Source: an uncultured Collinsella sp. (GTDB lineage Bacteria > Actinomycetota > Coriobacteriia > Coriobacteriales > Coriobacteriaceae). Taken from it: DNA of 64,000 nt. Positions 50,655 through 58,508 of the stretch are shown piece by piece. The translations under genes and the position numbers were made by a program. Within the stretch, counting starts at the first letter, position 1. Each line of letters opens with the position of its first letter. The stretch spans positions 1-64,000 of the forward strand of contig URKH01000001.1 in assembly GCA_900548255.1 (NCBI GenBank). The letters run 5' to 3'. Under the pieces are notes generated by a model that saw nothing but the letters and a program-made list of their open reading frames with translations, ran no database searches and had not been told where the DNA came from.

Positions 50655-51074
50655 ATGATTAAAGAGCTTTGCCACGACGAGGCTATCCTGTCCCAGCGTT
50701 GCGAGGTTGCGACCGTCGAGGACGAGTCGGTTGCTCAGGACCTGATCGATACCATCAAGTCGCTCGATGATGCCGGCTGCTTGGCCGCCAACCAGATCGG
50801 CGTTACCAAGAAGGTCTGCGTCTACCTGGACGACGCCGGCGAGCCCCACGTGCTCTACAACCCCCGTCTGGTGTTTGGCCTGGGCGCCAGCAAGATGGAG
50901 GAGAGCTGCCTGACGCACGAGGAGGTCACCAAGTCCACGCGCTATATCAAGTGCAAGGTTGCCTTTGACCAGATCGTCGATGGCAAGATGCGCGAGCGCA
51001 AGCAGGACTTTGTGGGCTTCGAGGCGCAGATGGTCCAGCATATGATCGACCACTGTCTTGGAAAGTTGGTCTAA
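50655..51074 (+). CDS. Peptide deformylase-like protein with altered catalytic motif
   Basis: The 139-residue protein follows the short peptide deformylase subfamily along its length. Motif 1 is AGCLAANQIGV (usual GxGLAAxQ). Motif 2 is ESCLTHEE (usual EGCLS), keeping the metal cysteine. Motif 3 is QHMIDH, where the general-base Glu of HExxH is Met; both metal histidines remain. Such a change should abolish or greatly alter deformylation, so it may be a metal-binding pseudoenzyme. GGAGG precedes the ATG, and a TATACT -10 candidate lies at 50616-50621. Confidence 0.8.
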   Translation: MIKELCHDEAILSQRCEVATVEDESVAQDLIDTIKSLDDAGCLAANQIGVTKKVCVYLDDAGEPHVLYNPRLVFGLGASKMEESCLTHEEVTKSTRYIKCKVAFDQIVDGKMRERKQDFVGFEAQMVQHMIDHCLGKLV

Positions 51075-51108
51075 GGGGACCAAAGCACCGCACTTCGTCT
51101 CTTTTGGT

Positions 51109-51146
51109 CCGGGCGTGACATTGTTGTCATGTCCGGGCTTTTGTGT
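51109..51146 (+). terminator. Terminator after the deformylase-like gene
   Basis: CCGGGCGTGACA pairs with TGTCATGTCCGG allowing wobbles, then CTTTTGTGTTT follows. A second small stem (GGACCAAA/TTTGGTCC) precedes it. Confidence 0.75.
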
Positions 51147-51205
51147 TTAGCGCCTTTTTGTTTGGTGACAATAACCTTAGCAGGACCGTAAAGCTAGGAG
51201 GCGCT

Positions 51206-52171
51206 ATGTGCACGAGCATTCGATTTACCGATAATTCTGGCCACATGTATCTGGGCCGCAACCTCGACTGGAGCTTTGACTACGGCCAACAGGTTCGCGT
51301 GATGCCGCGCGGGTTCCACATTCCGTATTCGTTTATCGACGATGCGTCGGCGGCACACGCGGTAATCGGCATGTGCATCGATTACAAGAACTATCCCATG
51401 TTTTTCGACTGTGGTAACGATGCGGGTCTGGCTGTGGCGGGGCTCAACTTTCCCGGCTATGCCGAGTATGCCGAGGGCCCTGTCGACGGCAAGAACAATA
51501 TCGCGGCCTATGAGTTTCCCCTGTGGGTGGCAGCGACGTTCTCGACGGTCGATGAGGTCGAGGCCGCGCTGCGCGACACGGTGATTGTCGCCAAATCTGC
51601 CGGAGAGGGGCTGGGCGTGTCGCTGCTCCATTGGATTATCGGCGACAGCCAGCGCAGCATCGTGGTCGAGATGATGGCTGACGGCCTGCATGTATACGAC
51701 GATCCGGTCGACACCCTTGCCAACCAGCCGACCTTCCCGTGGCACATGGAAAACCTGCGCACCTATATCACCGCCACAAGCGATTTTCCGCAGACGGCGA
51801 CATGGCGTGGCGCCGAGCTTAAGCCCTATGGAGCCGGTGCCGGCATGCGCGGCATTCCGGGCGATTGCTATTCGCCGAGCCGTTTTGTAAAGGCGGCGTA
51901 CCTCAATGCCAATTACCCGCAAAAGGAGAGCGAGACCGAAAACGTCGTTCGCATGTTCCGCTCGCTCGAGGGCGTGGTGATGATTGAGGGGGCGTCCAGG
52001 ATGGGCGATGGCAAGTTCGAGAAGACTATCTATACCGGATGCTTTAGCGCGCGCACGGGCAATTATTACTACGCGATGTATGGGGATCCGTCGATTCGTT
52101 ACGTGAGCCTGATGGATGCCGAGGGCGCGAGCCCCGATAGGCTCGTGGTTCCCGAGCCGCGTCGTTCGTAG
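51206..52171 (+). CDS. Bile salt hydrolase / choloylglycine hydrolase family
   Basis: A 321-residue Ntn-hydrolase. The nucleophile Cys2 follows the initiator Met (MCTSIRF). Arg18 and Asp21 are in GRNLDWSFDYG, Asn81 is in AGLNFPGYAEY, a second Asn is in LANQPTFPWHMENL, and the catalytic Arg is in SPSRFVKA. These match bile salt hydrolases, which split taurine or glycine from bile acids; penicillin V acylase is the main alternative. No signal peptide, consistent with a cytoplasmic enzyme. AGGAGG precedes the ATG. It is a single gene with its own terminator, as expected for a gut bacterium. Confidence 0.9.
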   Translation: MCTSIRFTDNSGHMYLGRNLDWSFDYGQQVRVMPRGFHIPYSFIDDASAAHAVIGMCIDYKNYPMFFDCGNDAGLAVAGLNFPGYAEYAEGPVDGKNNIAAYEFPLWVAATFSTVDEVEAALRDTVIVAKSAGEGLGVSLLHWIIGDSQRSIVVEMMADGLHVYDDPVDTLANQPTFPWHMENLRTYITATSDFPQTATWRGAELKPYGAGAGMRGIPGDCYSPSRFVKAAYLNANYPQKESETENVVRMFRSLEGVVMIEGASRMGDGKFEKTIYTGCFSARTGNYYYAMYGDPSIRYVSLMDAEGASPDRLVVPEPRRS

Positions 52172-52195
52172 CTCACCGGTCCGTTGCGACATAAA

Positions 52196-52229
52196 ACGGC
52201 CCCGCACCTCTTATGAGATGCGGGGCCGT
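52196..52229. terminator. Bidirectional terminator between bile salt hydrolase and kup
   Basis: ACGGCCCCGCA pairs perfectly with TGCGGGGCCGT around CCTCTTATGAGA, which itself can pair. It lies between convergent genes. Confidence 0.85.
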
Positions 52230-52252
52230 TGTCGTCAATGGCTGGTGGCGTG

Positions 52253-54481
52253 TTAGAAGTTGGCGTCGTTGAACTGGGTGCTCTCGAGTCCGTCGAGTTG
52301 CTGTTCGGGCGTATCGGCGACGCTCTCGAGCAGCTCGGTGGGATCGACGTTCATGCTCTTGCCGGCCTCGTTGCCGTTGACCAAGTCGTCCGAGAAGATG
52401 TCGACCTCCATTTCCTCGGCCTCTTCGATCTGAACCTCGAGCGGCACCTGGGTGCGCACAAGTTTGACGGCCGGGCGCATGCGGGCAAAGAGCGGTACGT
52501 ACTCAATGATGATGGCCGAGTTCTCGAGACCGTACCAGCGTGCCGGGCTTCCGCAGGCGCGGCGGACGGCGTACTTGATGGCCATCACGCGGTGGTCGTT
52601 GCGGTTGATGTCCGTTTCGGGGGCAAGCATCTTGCGCAGCATGCAAAAACGGAAGTCGCCCACGTTGCCGCGTGTCTCGTAGATGGAGTAGGTGTGATGC
52701 TGCGGTGGCAGCTCACCCGATGTCATCAAGTCGCCAACGATCTGACGCAGATAGGCGTTGATGCGCTGGTTGACCTTAAAGCCCAGGTCCAGGCGCACGC
52801 GGAACAAAAAGTCCGTGCCAAAGGTCTCGACGGAATACTCGTGCGTATAGGGCTCGTCGGTAACGTGCACGTTGATGAACCAATATGCCTTGGCGCGCTT
52901 GGGGTGCTTGTCCAGGATGGAATAGAGCACGTCGCGGTCGAGCGTGAGCGGGTCGGGGCTGTTGGTGAGGAACACCAGATTGTCGGCGAGCACGGGGTAG
53001 GTCTCGTCGTTGCGCAGGCGGTTGAGCTGATCGATGTACTTGGAGACGGGCAGCAGGATCGTCTGCGTGCGCTCGATGGCGGTGCCGCGGCGCCACACGT
53101 ACATAAGGCCAAACAGCAGCGAGGCCAGGAAGATCATCACATAGCCGCCGTCAAAGAACATGGTGAGGCACGAGGCAAAGAAGCAGAGCTCGATGGCGCC
53201 AAAAAGCAGGGCAAAGACGCAGGCGCCCAGCTTGTGCTTGAGGATGCCGGCGATATAGCTCGTCAAAAGCGTCGTGGTCATGAGCATAGTCACGGTGATG
53301 GCGAGGCCGTAGGCGCTCTCCATGCGCTCGGAGTTTTGGAACAGCAGCACGATGAAGATACAGCCGACCCACATGATGTTGTTGACGAGCGGAATATAGA
53401 GTTGACCCTTGGTGTCGCTGGGGTAGTGGATGCGCAGATGCGGCATAAGGTTGAGACGCGTGGCCTCGGATACCAGCGAGAACGAGCCGGTGATAAGCGC
53501 CTGCGAGGCGATGATGGCCGCTACGGCCGATAGCACGATGGCAAAGGGGCGCAGGGGCTCGGGAAGCATCATGTAGAACGGGTTGACGATGTCCATCGCG
53601 AGCATCTGGGGATTGGAGTTGTTGGCGAGCAGCCAAGCGCCCTGACCCAGATAGTTAAGGATGAGGGCCGCCTTTACGAACGGCCAGGATGCGTAAATGT
53701 TAGCCTTGCCCACGTGACCCATGTCCGAATAGAGCGCCTCGGCGCCGGTCGTCGACAGGAAGACGAAGCCGAGCACCATGATGCCCGAGTGGTTGATGGG
53801 CGAGAACAGGAACATGATGCCGCGGATGGGGTTGAGTGCGCGCAAGATGGACAGGTTGCCGAGCATGTTGAACAGGCCGGCGCCCGCCAGGAACAGGAAC
53901 CATAGCGTCATGAGCGGGCCGAAGAGCTTGCCGATTGACGAGGTGCCGGCGCGCTGCATGGCAAATAGGCCGCAGATAATGATGATGGTAATAATGATGA
54001 CGTTGGTCTGGCCGTCGCCCAATAGCGCGTGGCCCCACTCGATGGTGCGCAGACCCTCGATGGCTGTGGTGACCGTGACGGCGGGGGTGAGGATGCCGTC
54101 GGCAAGCAGCGCCGCACCGCCGATCATGGCGGGAAGGATCAGCCACGGCGCCACTTTGCGCACGAGACTGAACAGGGCGAAGATACCGCCCTCGTTGTGG
54201 TTGTCGGCCCTCATGGCGATTAGCACGTACTTGACCGTGGTTACGAGCGTCATGGTCCAGATGACGAGCGAAAGCGCGCCCAGGATCATGTCCTCGCTGA
54301 CGGTACCGATGCCGCCGTTGTTGGCGACGATTGATTTCATGGTGTACATAGGGCTCGTGCCGATGTCGCCATAGACGACGCCGAGCGTTACGAGCAACAT
54401 ACCAGCAGAAAGGGGAATGGCTCCATGCCCGCTCTGTCCGTGCTGGTCTTGGAGGTTTGCCTCCAGTTTGTTGTGTGCCAC
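52253..54481 (-). CDS. kup: KUP family potassium uptake protein
   Basis: A 742-residue K+/H+ symporter with twelve helices and a large cytoplasmic C-terminal domain. Family marks are LGVVYGDIGTSPMYT near residue 35, NHNEGGIFALFSLV near residue 92, the ALLADGILTPAVTVT helix and GAEALYSDMGHVGK near residue 250. A Glu- and Asp-rich tail follows. The start is read as GTG because AAGGGAG lies five bases before it; an ATG six codons upstream would put that site inside the gene. A perfect inverted repeat lies just before the ribosome site. Confidence 0.92.
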   Translation of the reverse strand: MAHNKLEANLQDQHGQSGHGAIPLSAGMLLVTLGVVYGDIGTSPMYTMKSIVANNGGIGTVSEDMILGALSLVIWTMTLVTTVKYVLIAMRADNHNEGGIFALFSLVRKVAPWLILPAMIGGAALLADGILTPAVTVTTAIEGLRTIEWGHALLGDGQTNVIIITIIIICGLFAMQRAGTSSIGKLFGPLMTLWFLFLAGAGLFNMLGNLSILRALNPIRGIMFLFSPINHSGIMVLGFVFLSTTGAEALYSDMGHVGKANIYASWPFVKAALILNYLGQGAWLLANNSNPQMLAMDIVNPFYMMLPEPLRPFAIVLSAVAAIIASQALITGSFSLVSEATRLNLMPHLRIHYPSDTKGQLYIPLVNNIMWVGCIFIVLLFQNSERMESAYGLAITVTMLMTTTLLTSYIAGILKHKLGACVFALLFGAIELCFFASCLTMFFDGGYVMIFLASLLFGLMYVWRRGTAIERTQTILLPVSKYIDQLNRLRNDETYPVLADNLVFLTNSPDPLTLDRDVLYSILDKHPKRAKAYWFINVHVTDEPYTHEYSVETFGTDFLFRVRLDLGFKVNQRINAYLRQIVGDLMTSGELPPQHHTYSIYETRGNVGDFRFCMLRKMLAPETDINRNDHRVMAIKYAVRRACGSPARWYGLENSAIIIEYVPLFARMRPAVKLVRTQVPLEVQIEEAEEMEVDIFSDDLVNGNEAGKSMNVDPTELLESVADTPEQQLDGLESTQFNDANF

Positions 54482-54501
54482 GTGGACTCCCTTAGACATC
54501 C

Positions 54502-54526
54502 GGTTATCTGTCTAGGGCAGATAACC
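54502..54526. promoter_or_regulatory. Inverted repeat at the kup ribosome-site boundary
   Basis: GGTTATCTG and CAGATAACC are perfect 9-base arms around TCTAGGG, ending eight bases before the AAGGGAG ribosome site of kup. In RNA it would make a hairpin abutting the ribosome site; in DNA it could be an operator. TATAAAGATG on the coding strand just upstream is a possible -10 region. Confidence 0.5.
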
Positions 54527-54581
54527 TTTATGCCATCTTTATACATATAAGAGCAGTTTGGCACATCGGGGTGTTTTAGAC

Positions 54582-54605
54582 AATAATCCCCATCTGGGGA
54601 TTATT
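54582..54605. repeat. Perfect inverted repeat AATAATCCCC-ATCT-GGGGATTATT
   Basis: Ten-base arms and a four-base loop lie between the kup promoter region and the EamA gene end. It may be an operator or a second terminator for the EamA gene on the minus strand. Confidence 0.5.
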
Positions 54606-54622
54606 CATGTACGCAGGTAGCA

Positions 54623-54696
54623 TTTCAAAACAGGGGCGCACCGGCTGTATGGTCTTGCTGCAATGTGATAACCACGGACGCGCCCCTGCTTTGAAA
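54623..54696 (-). terminator. Long hairpin with 40-base loop after the EamA gene
   Basis: Arms of 17 bases (TTTCAAAACAGGGGCGC and GCGCCCCTGCTTTGAAA, one mismatch) enclose a 40-base loop. It begins 15 bases after the EamA stop. The loop is longer than in usual intrinsic terminators, so a small structured RNA or mobile palindrome is also possible. Confidence 0.45.
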
Positions 54697-54710
54697 CTGA
54701 AGAGGGGCTT

Positions 54711-55622
54711 TTAGGCGCGTGCTGCTTGGGCGATGCTTGCTTTGGTGTCTGCGCGTTTGCCGGCGACTTCGCAAAAGATCGCGCCGCCGATGATCAACGC
54801 GGCGCCCATGAGGCGGATGGGCGTCATGGTCTCTCCCAAAAGGGCAACGGAGAACACGACGGCCGAAAGCGGCTCGAGGTAGCCGACGACCGCGACGGTC
54901 TGGACGGGCAGCTTGGCGACGGCACTAAAGTAGAGCAGGCAACCGATGCCGGTGTTGACGACGCCGAGCATGGCGACGGCGCCCCAATCGATGCCGGCGG
55001 CAATGCTGGGGGAGAGGAACGAGGGGGCACCTTGCGTGAAGAGCGTAAGGATCAACGCGGTTACAAAGGCGGCGCTCACCTGGAGCGTGGAGTTCTCGAG
55101 GCCTTCGATGTGTGGCGCACCCTTGCTAGCGATGACCATCAAGGCGTAGCAGAAGGCCGAGGCGATGCCGCAAGCGATACCCGCAATGGGCATATTGCCG
55201 CCTAGACCTTGCGCCGCAATGAGAAAGGCGCCACAGGCAACGGCGATAAACCCGGCGATTTTGCCGCCGGTCAGCTTTTCGCCAAAAATGAGCGGGGAGA
55301 GGGCCATAACGATGATGGGGCCGCAGTAATACAACAGCGAGGAGATGCCAACGCCGATCGTCTGATAGGCGCGGAACAGGAAAATCCAGCTGGCGCCCAG
55401 CGCGGCGCCCGAGACGATGAGCGCTGCGGCCTCGCGGGGGCGAGACGGAGCCTGCAGGTTATGGCGCTTGGTTATGAAGAGGATGGCGGCAAGGGTGAGA
55501 GCGCCCAAAAACGTGCGCAACAGTACGATATCGGAGCTCGGCAGCGCGATGGCAGCGGCGATGATGCCGTTGGAGCCAAACAATAGCAATGCTGCTAAGT
55601 ACGTAAACAGTCCGTTGTTCAT
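54711..55622 (-). CDS. EamA family (DMT superfamily) transporter
   Basis: A 303-residue ten-helix transporter with two EamA repeats. It begins GLFTYLAALLLFGSNGIIAAAIAL. ALGASWIFLFRAYQTIGVGISSLLYYCGPI near residue 75 and the second-half PVQTVAVVGYLEPLSAVVFSVALLGE are typical. It is divergent from a LysR gene, the third EamA gene in the window and the second with this arrangement. Substrate unknown. Confidence 0.83.
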   Translation of the reverse strand: MNNGLFTYLAALLLFGSNGIIAAAIALPSSDIVLLRTFLGALTLAAILFITKRHNLQAPSRPREAAALIVSGAALGASWIFLFRAYQTIGVGISSLLYYCGPIIVMALSPLIFGEKLTGGKIAGFIAVACGAFLIAAQGLGGNMPIAGIACGIASAFCYALMVIASKGAPHIEGLENSTLQVSAAFVTALILTLFTQGAPSFLSPSIAAGIDWGAVAMLGVVNTGIGCLLYFSAVAKLPVQTVAVVGYLEPLSAVVFSVALLGETMTPIRLMGAALIIGGAIFCEVAGKRADTKASIAQAARA

Positions 55623-55704
55623 GTGCTGACATCTCCTCTATATCCGAGCATGTTCACTATGGGTGAGGTGGCTTTAGAAGAAAAGCGAATATAATGCATG
55701 GATA

Positions 55705-55723
55705 ACATGACAAAAACTCATGT
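55705..55723. promoter_or_regulatory. LysR-type box ACATGA-N7-TCATGT
   Basis: Perfect 6-base arms lie 18 bases before the LysR start codon. A TATAAT at 55690-55695 could be the LysR -10, so a bound regulator would cover the transcription start, as in autorepressed LysR genes. Confidence 0.5.
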
Positions 55724-55740
55724 AAAGGTGGAGGGATGCC

Positions 55741-56598
55741 GTGGAAACGAATATTCAAAAGATGCAAGTGCTGCTCGAGACGGTGCGTGCCGGCAGCTTT
55801 ACGCATGCTGCAGAGCGGCTGAGCTATTCGCAGTCGGGCGTGAGCCGCATGGTGGGCGACCTTGAGGCAGACTGGGGTTTTAAGGTGCTTGATCGCGGCC
55901 GCGAGGGCGTGGTGCTTTCTGCCGACGGGCGGCAGGTCATGCCGGCAGTCGAGGCGTTATGCGAAGAGTTTGGCCGCCTGCAGCGACGCGTGGACGAGAT
56001 GCGGGGGCTCATGCGTGGCAAGATCTGTATCGGTACATTCTCGAGTGTGGCGACCCATGTACTGCCGCCGGTGATCGCGCGGTTTCGCGCTGATCACCCG
56101 GATGTCGATTACGAGCTGCTGATGGGTGATTACTCCGAGATTGAGCAATGGGTGGCGGAAGGCCGCTGCGACCTGGGCTTTATTCCGCGCGAGCCACGCG
56201 GCGCCGGCATGGCGTCGCGGCCGTTGGTGCAAGACGAGCTGATGGCCGTGGTGCCAGCGGACTCCTCGCTTGCCACCGCGGAGGTCGTTTCCCTTGCCGA
56301 TTTGGCCAACGAGCAGTTTATTCTTCTGGAACGCGGTAGCGACGACGAGATTACGCCGCTGTTTCGCCGCGCGGGTCTGGCGGTGCGTTCTAAGCTATCG
56401 ACCTGGGATGATTATGCGATTATGGCCATGGTCGAGGACGGTCTGGGCGTGAGTATTCTTCCGGCGCTCATCTTGCGCCGCTGTCAGTTCGATGTCGCCG
56501 TGCGTCCGCTCGAGGGACATCCCCATCGGCAGATCAACGCGATATATCGCACGGCTGACGTTTCGCTTGCCGCCGCTCGATTCCTTGAATATCTCTAA
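55741..56598 (+). CDS. LysR family transcriptional regulator
   Basis: A 285-residue LysR protein with the helix-turn-helix TVRAGSFTHAAERLSYSQSGVSRMVGDLE near residue 14 and a substrate-binding domain (GRCDLGFIPRE, then DDYAIMAMVEDGLGVSILPALIL). The start is GTG with GGAGGG five bases upstream. It is divergent from the EamA exporter and probably regulates it. The protein is distantly similar in layout to the LysR partner of the EamA gene near 16 kb. Confidence 0.88.
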   Translation: METNIQKMQVLLETVRAGSFTHAAERLSYSQSGVSRMVGDLEADWGFKVLDRGREGVVLSADGRQVMPAVEALCEEFGRLQRRVDEMRGLMRGKICIGTFSSVATHVLPPVIARFRADHPDVDYELLMGDYSEIEQWVAEGRCDLGFIPREPRGAGMASRPLVQDELMAVVPADSSLATAEVVSLADLANEQFILLERGSDDEITPLFRRAGLAVRSKLSTWDDYAIMAMVEDGLGVSILPALILRRCQFDVAVRPLEGHPHRQINAIYRTADVSLAAARFLEYL

Positions 56599-56657
56599 AC
56601 GCGTGCGCGTCATTGTCCGCCTTGGGCAAATCTCGGAGTTCGGTACGTTTTCTTGTG

Positions 56658-56741
56658 AAATTGAACTTCCGAATAAGGTACGGCGCTATACTGCTGCCTA
56701 AATTGAACTTAGGTTCAATTCGTGTTCTATAAATTGAACTT
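56658..56741. promoter_or_regulatory. AAATTGAACTT repeat cluster, probable operator of the HTH-aminotransferase gene
   Basis: AAATTGAACTT occurs three times (56658, 56700, 56731). The middle copy pairs with a following inverted copy to give AATTGAAC-TTAG-GTTCAATT. A TATACT -10 box (56687-56692) would start transcription at the middle palindrome. Such a cluster over the start site is what an XRE repressor encoded by the next gene could bind. Binding itself is inference. Confidence 0.6.
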
Positions 56742-56760
56742 TGCCAGCAAGGAGGTTCCT

Positions 56761-58281
56761 GTGGCCCAAGAGACGTTTAGCGATCGCCTGCGACAGACTA
56801 TGTCCGATCGCGACGTTCGCCAGTCGGACGTAATCCGCGCATCGGAGATGCTCGGCAAAAAACTCGGCAAGAGTCAGATGAGCCAATATGTGAGCGGCAA
56901 GACGATCCCGCGGCGCGATGTGGCAGAGCTACTCGCCCGTATTTTGGAGGTTGATGTTACCTGGCTGATCGCCGGTGACGCCGATCAAGGCGAGGAATCA
57001 TCGCCTCGCAACGTGCCCAAGCCCGAACCCCATCCCTCAGCTCAAATTCCAAGGAGCACCACCATGCGTACTTTTTCTAAATCCACCAAGCTCGATAACG
57101 TCCTGTATGACGTGCGCGGCCCCGTCGTCGACGAGGCCGCCCGTATGGAGGACGAGGGCGAGCGTATTCTCAAGCTCAACATCGGCAACCCCGCGCCCTT
57201 TGGTTTCCGCACGCCCGATGAGGTCATCAAGGACATGCGCCAGCAGCTGCCCGACTGCGAAGGCTATTCCAACTCGCGCGGTCTGTTCTCCGCGCGCAAG
57301 GCAATCATGCAGTACTCGCAGATCAAGGGCCTGCCCAATGTTCAGATGGAGCACATCTACACGGGCAACGGCGTGTCCGAACTCATTCAGCTTTCGATGA
57401 ACGCGCTGCTCGACAATGGCGACGAGATTCTGATCCCCAGCCCCGATTATCCGCTCTGGACGGCGTGCGCAACCCTTGCCGGCGGTCATCCCGTTCACTA
57501 TCTGTGTGATGAGCAAGCGGATTGGTATCCCGACCTGGAGGATATGGAGTCCAAGATCACGAGCGCGACCAAGGCCCTCGTCATCATCAACCCCAACAAC
57601 CCCACGGGCTCGGTCTATCCGCGCGAGGTGCTCGAGGGCATCGTTGAAATCGCGCGCAGGCACCAGCTCATGATTTTTGCCGACGAGATCTACGACCGCC
57701 TGTGCATGGACGGCTACGAGCACGTCTCCATTGCATCACTCGCCCCCGACCTGCCCTGCGTCACCTTTAGCGGCCTTTCCAAGTCGCACATGATCGCGGG
57801 CTATCGTATTGGCTGGATGGTGCTTTCGGGTAACCAGCGCTGCATGAGCGACTTTATTATGGGCATCAACATGCTCTCGAACATGCGCCTGTGCTCCAAC
57901 GTGCCGGCTCAGTCGATCGTCCAGACGGCGCTCGGCGGCCATCAGTCTGTTAACAACTACATCCGCCCCGGCGGTCGTGTCTACGAGCAGCGCAACTTTG
58001 TGTATGAGGCACTCAACAAGATCGACGGCATCTCGGTGGTCAAGCCGCGTGCGGCGTTCTATATCTTCCCCAAGATGGATGTGAAGAAGTTCAACATCAC
58101 CGATGACGAGCAGTTTGCCCTCGACCTGCTGCACGAGAAGAAGATCCTGATCACGCGCGGTGGCGGCTTCAACTGGGCTGAGCCTGACCACTTCCGCATC
58201 GTGTACCTGCCGCGCATGGAAGTGCTCAAAGAGTCGCTCGAAGACCTTGCCGACTTCTTCGACCATTACCGCCAGTCGTAA
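56761..58281 (+). CDS. XRE helix-turn-helix fused to AlaA-type aminotransferase
   Basis: A 506-residue fusion. Residues 1-75 form an XRE HTH domain (FSDRLRQTMSDRDVRQSDVIRASEML, then SQMSQYVSGKTIPRRDVAELLARIL and VDVTWLIAG). A Pro-rich linker follows. Residues 102-506 align throughout with the PLP enzyme AlaA: YDVRGPVVDEA, LNIGNPAPFGF, GYSNSRGLFSARKAI, PDYPLWTA, INPNNPTG, FADEIYD and the lysine in FSGLSKSHMIAGYR. AlaA makes alanine from pyruvate and glutamate. The start is GTG after AAGGAGG. A second ribosome site (CCAAGGAGCACCACC) stands before an in-frame ATG at 57064, exactly where free AlaA proteins start. The frame is open and continuous between the domains. Confidence 0.88.
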   Translation: MAQETFSDRLRQTMSDRDVRQSDVIRASEMLGKKLGKSQMSQYVSGKTIPRRDVAELLARILEVDVTWLIAGDADQGEESSPRNVPKPEPHPSAQIPRSTTMRTFSKSTKLDNVLYDVRGPVVDEAARMEDEGERILKLNIGNPAPFGFRTPDEVIKDMRQQLPDCEGYSNSRGLFSARKAIMQYSQIKGLPNVQMEHIYTGNGVSELIQLSMNALLDNGDEILIPSPDYPLWTACATLAGGHPVHYLCDEQADWYPDLEDMESKITSATKALVIINPNNPTGSVYPREVLEGIVEIARRHQLMIFADEIYDRLCMDGYEHVSIASLAPDLPCVTFSGLSKSHMIAGYRIGWMVLSGNQRCMSDFIMGINMLSNMRLCSNVPAQSIVQTALGGHQSVNNYIRPGGRVYEQRNFVYEALNKIDGISVVKPRAAFYIFPKMDVKKFNITDDEQFALDLLHEKKILITRGGGFNWAEPDHFRIVYLPRMEVLKESLEDLADFFDHYRQS

Positions 58282-58301
58282 CGACAAAGGTAGCCTGTAC
58301 T

Positions 58302-58340
58302 AAAACGGCCGGCCCGCATCCGTTGCGGGCCGGCCGTTTT
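58302..58340 (+). terminator. Intrinsic terminator of the HTH-AlaA gene
   Basis: AAAACGGCCGGCCCGCA pairs with TGCGGGCCGGCCGTTTT around a 5-base loop, with T residues following. It isolates the fusion gene from the operon downstream. Confidence 0.9.
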
Positions 58341-58410
58341 CTGTCTAAGCCCGTGCTGCTAACGCTTTGTCTCTTTGAGCGAGCAAGGTTCGCGTGTGAG
58401 CGGTAAGTTC

Positions 58411-58427
58411 TATTCCAAAATGGAATA
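58411..58427. promoter_or_regulatory. LysR-type palindrome TATTCC-AAAAT-GGAATA
   Basis: A perfect 17-base dyad with a TTCC-N5-GGAA core lies 80 bases before the first gene of the ceramidase-like/PTS operon, in the range of its promoter. It fits the T-N11-A rule of LysR boxes. The LysR gene that faces the operon at 63.7 kb is the obvious candidate to bind it. Confidence 0.5.
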
Positions 58428-58508
58428 CAGTAGGCTTAAGCTGGAATTGATGCCCGGGTACCCGCTTTTCTAGAATGTTCTCAACAAGATGAAAGGCGGT
58501 TCCAACCA

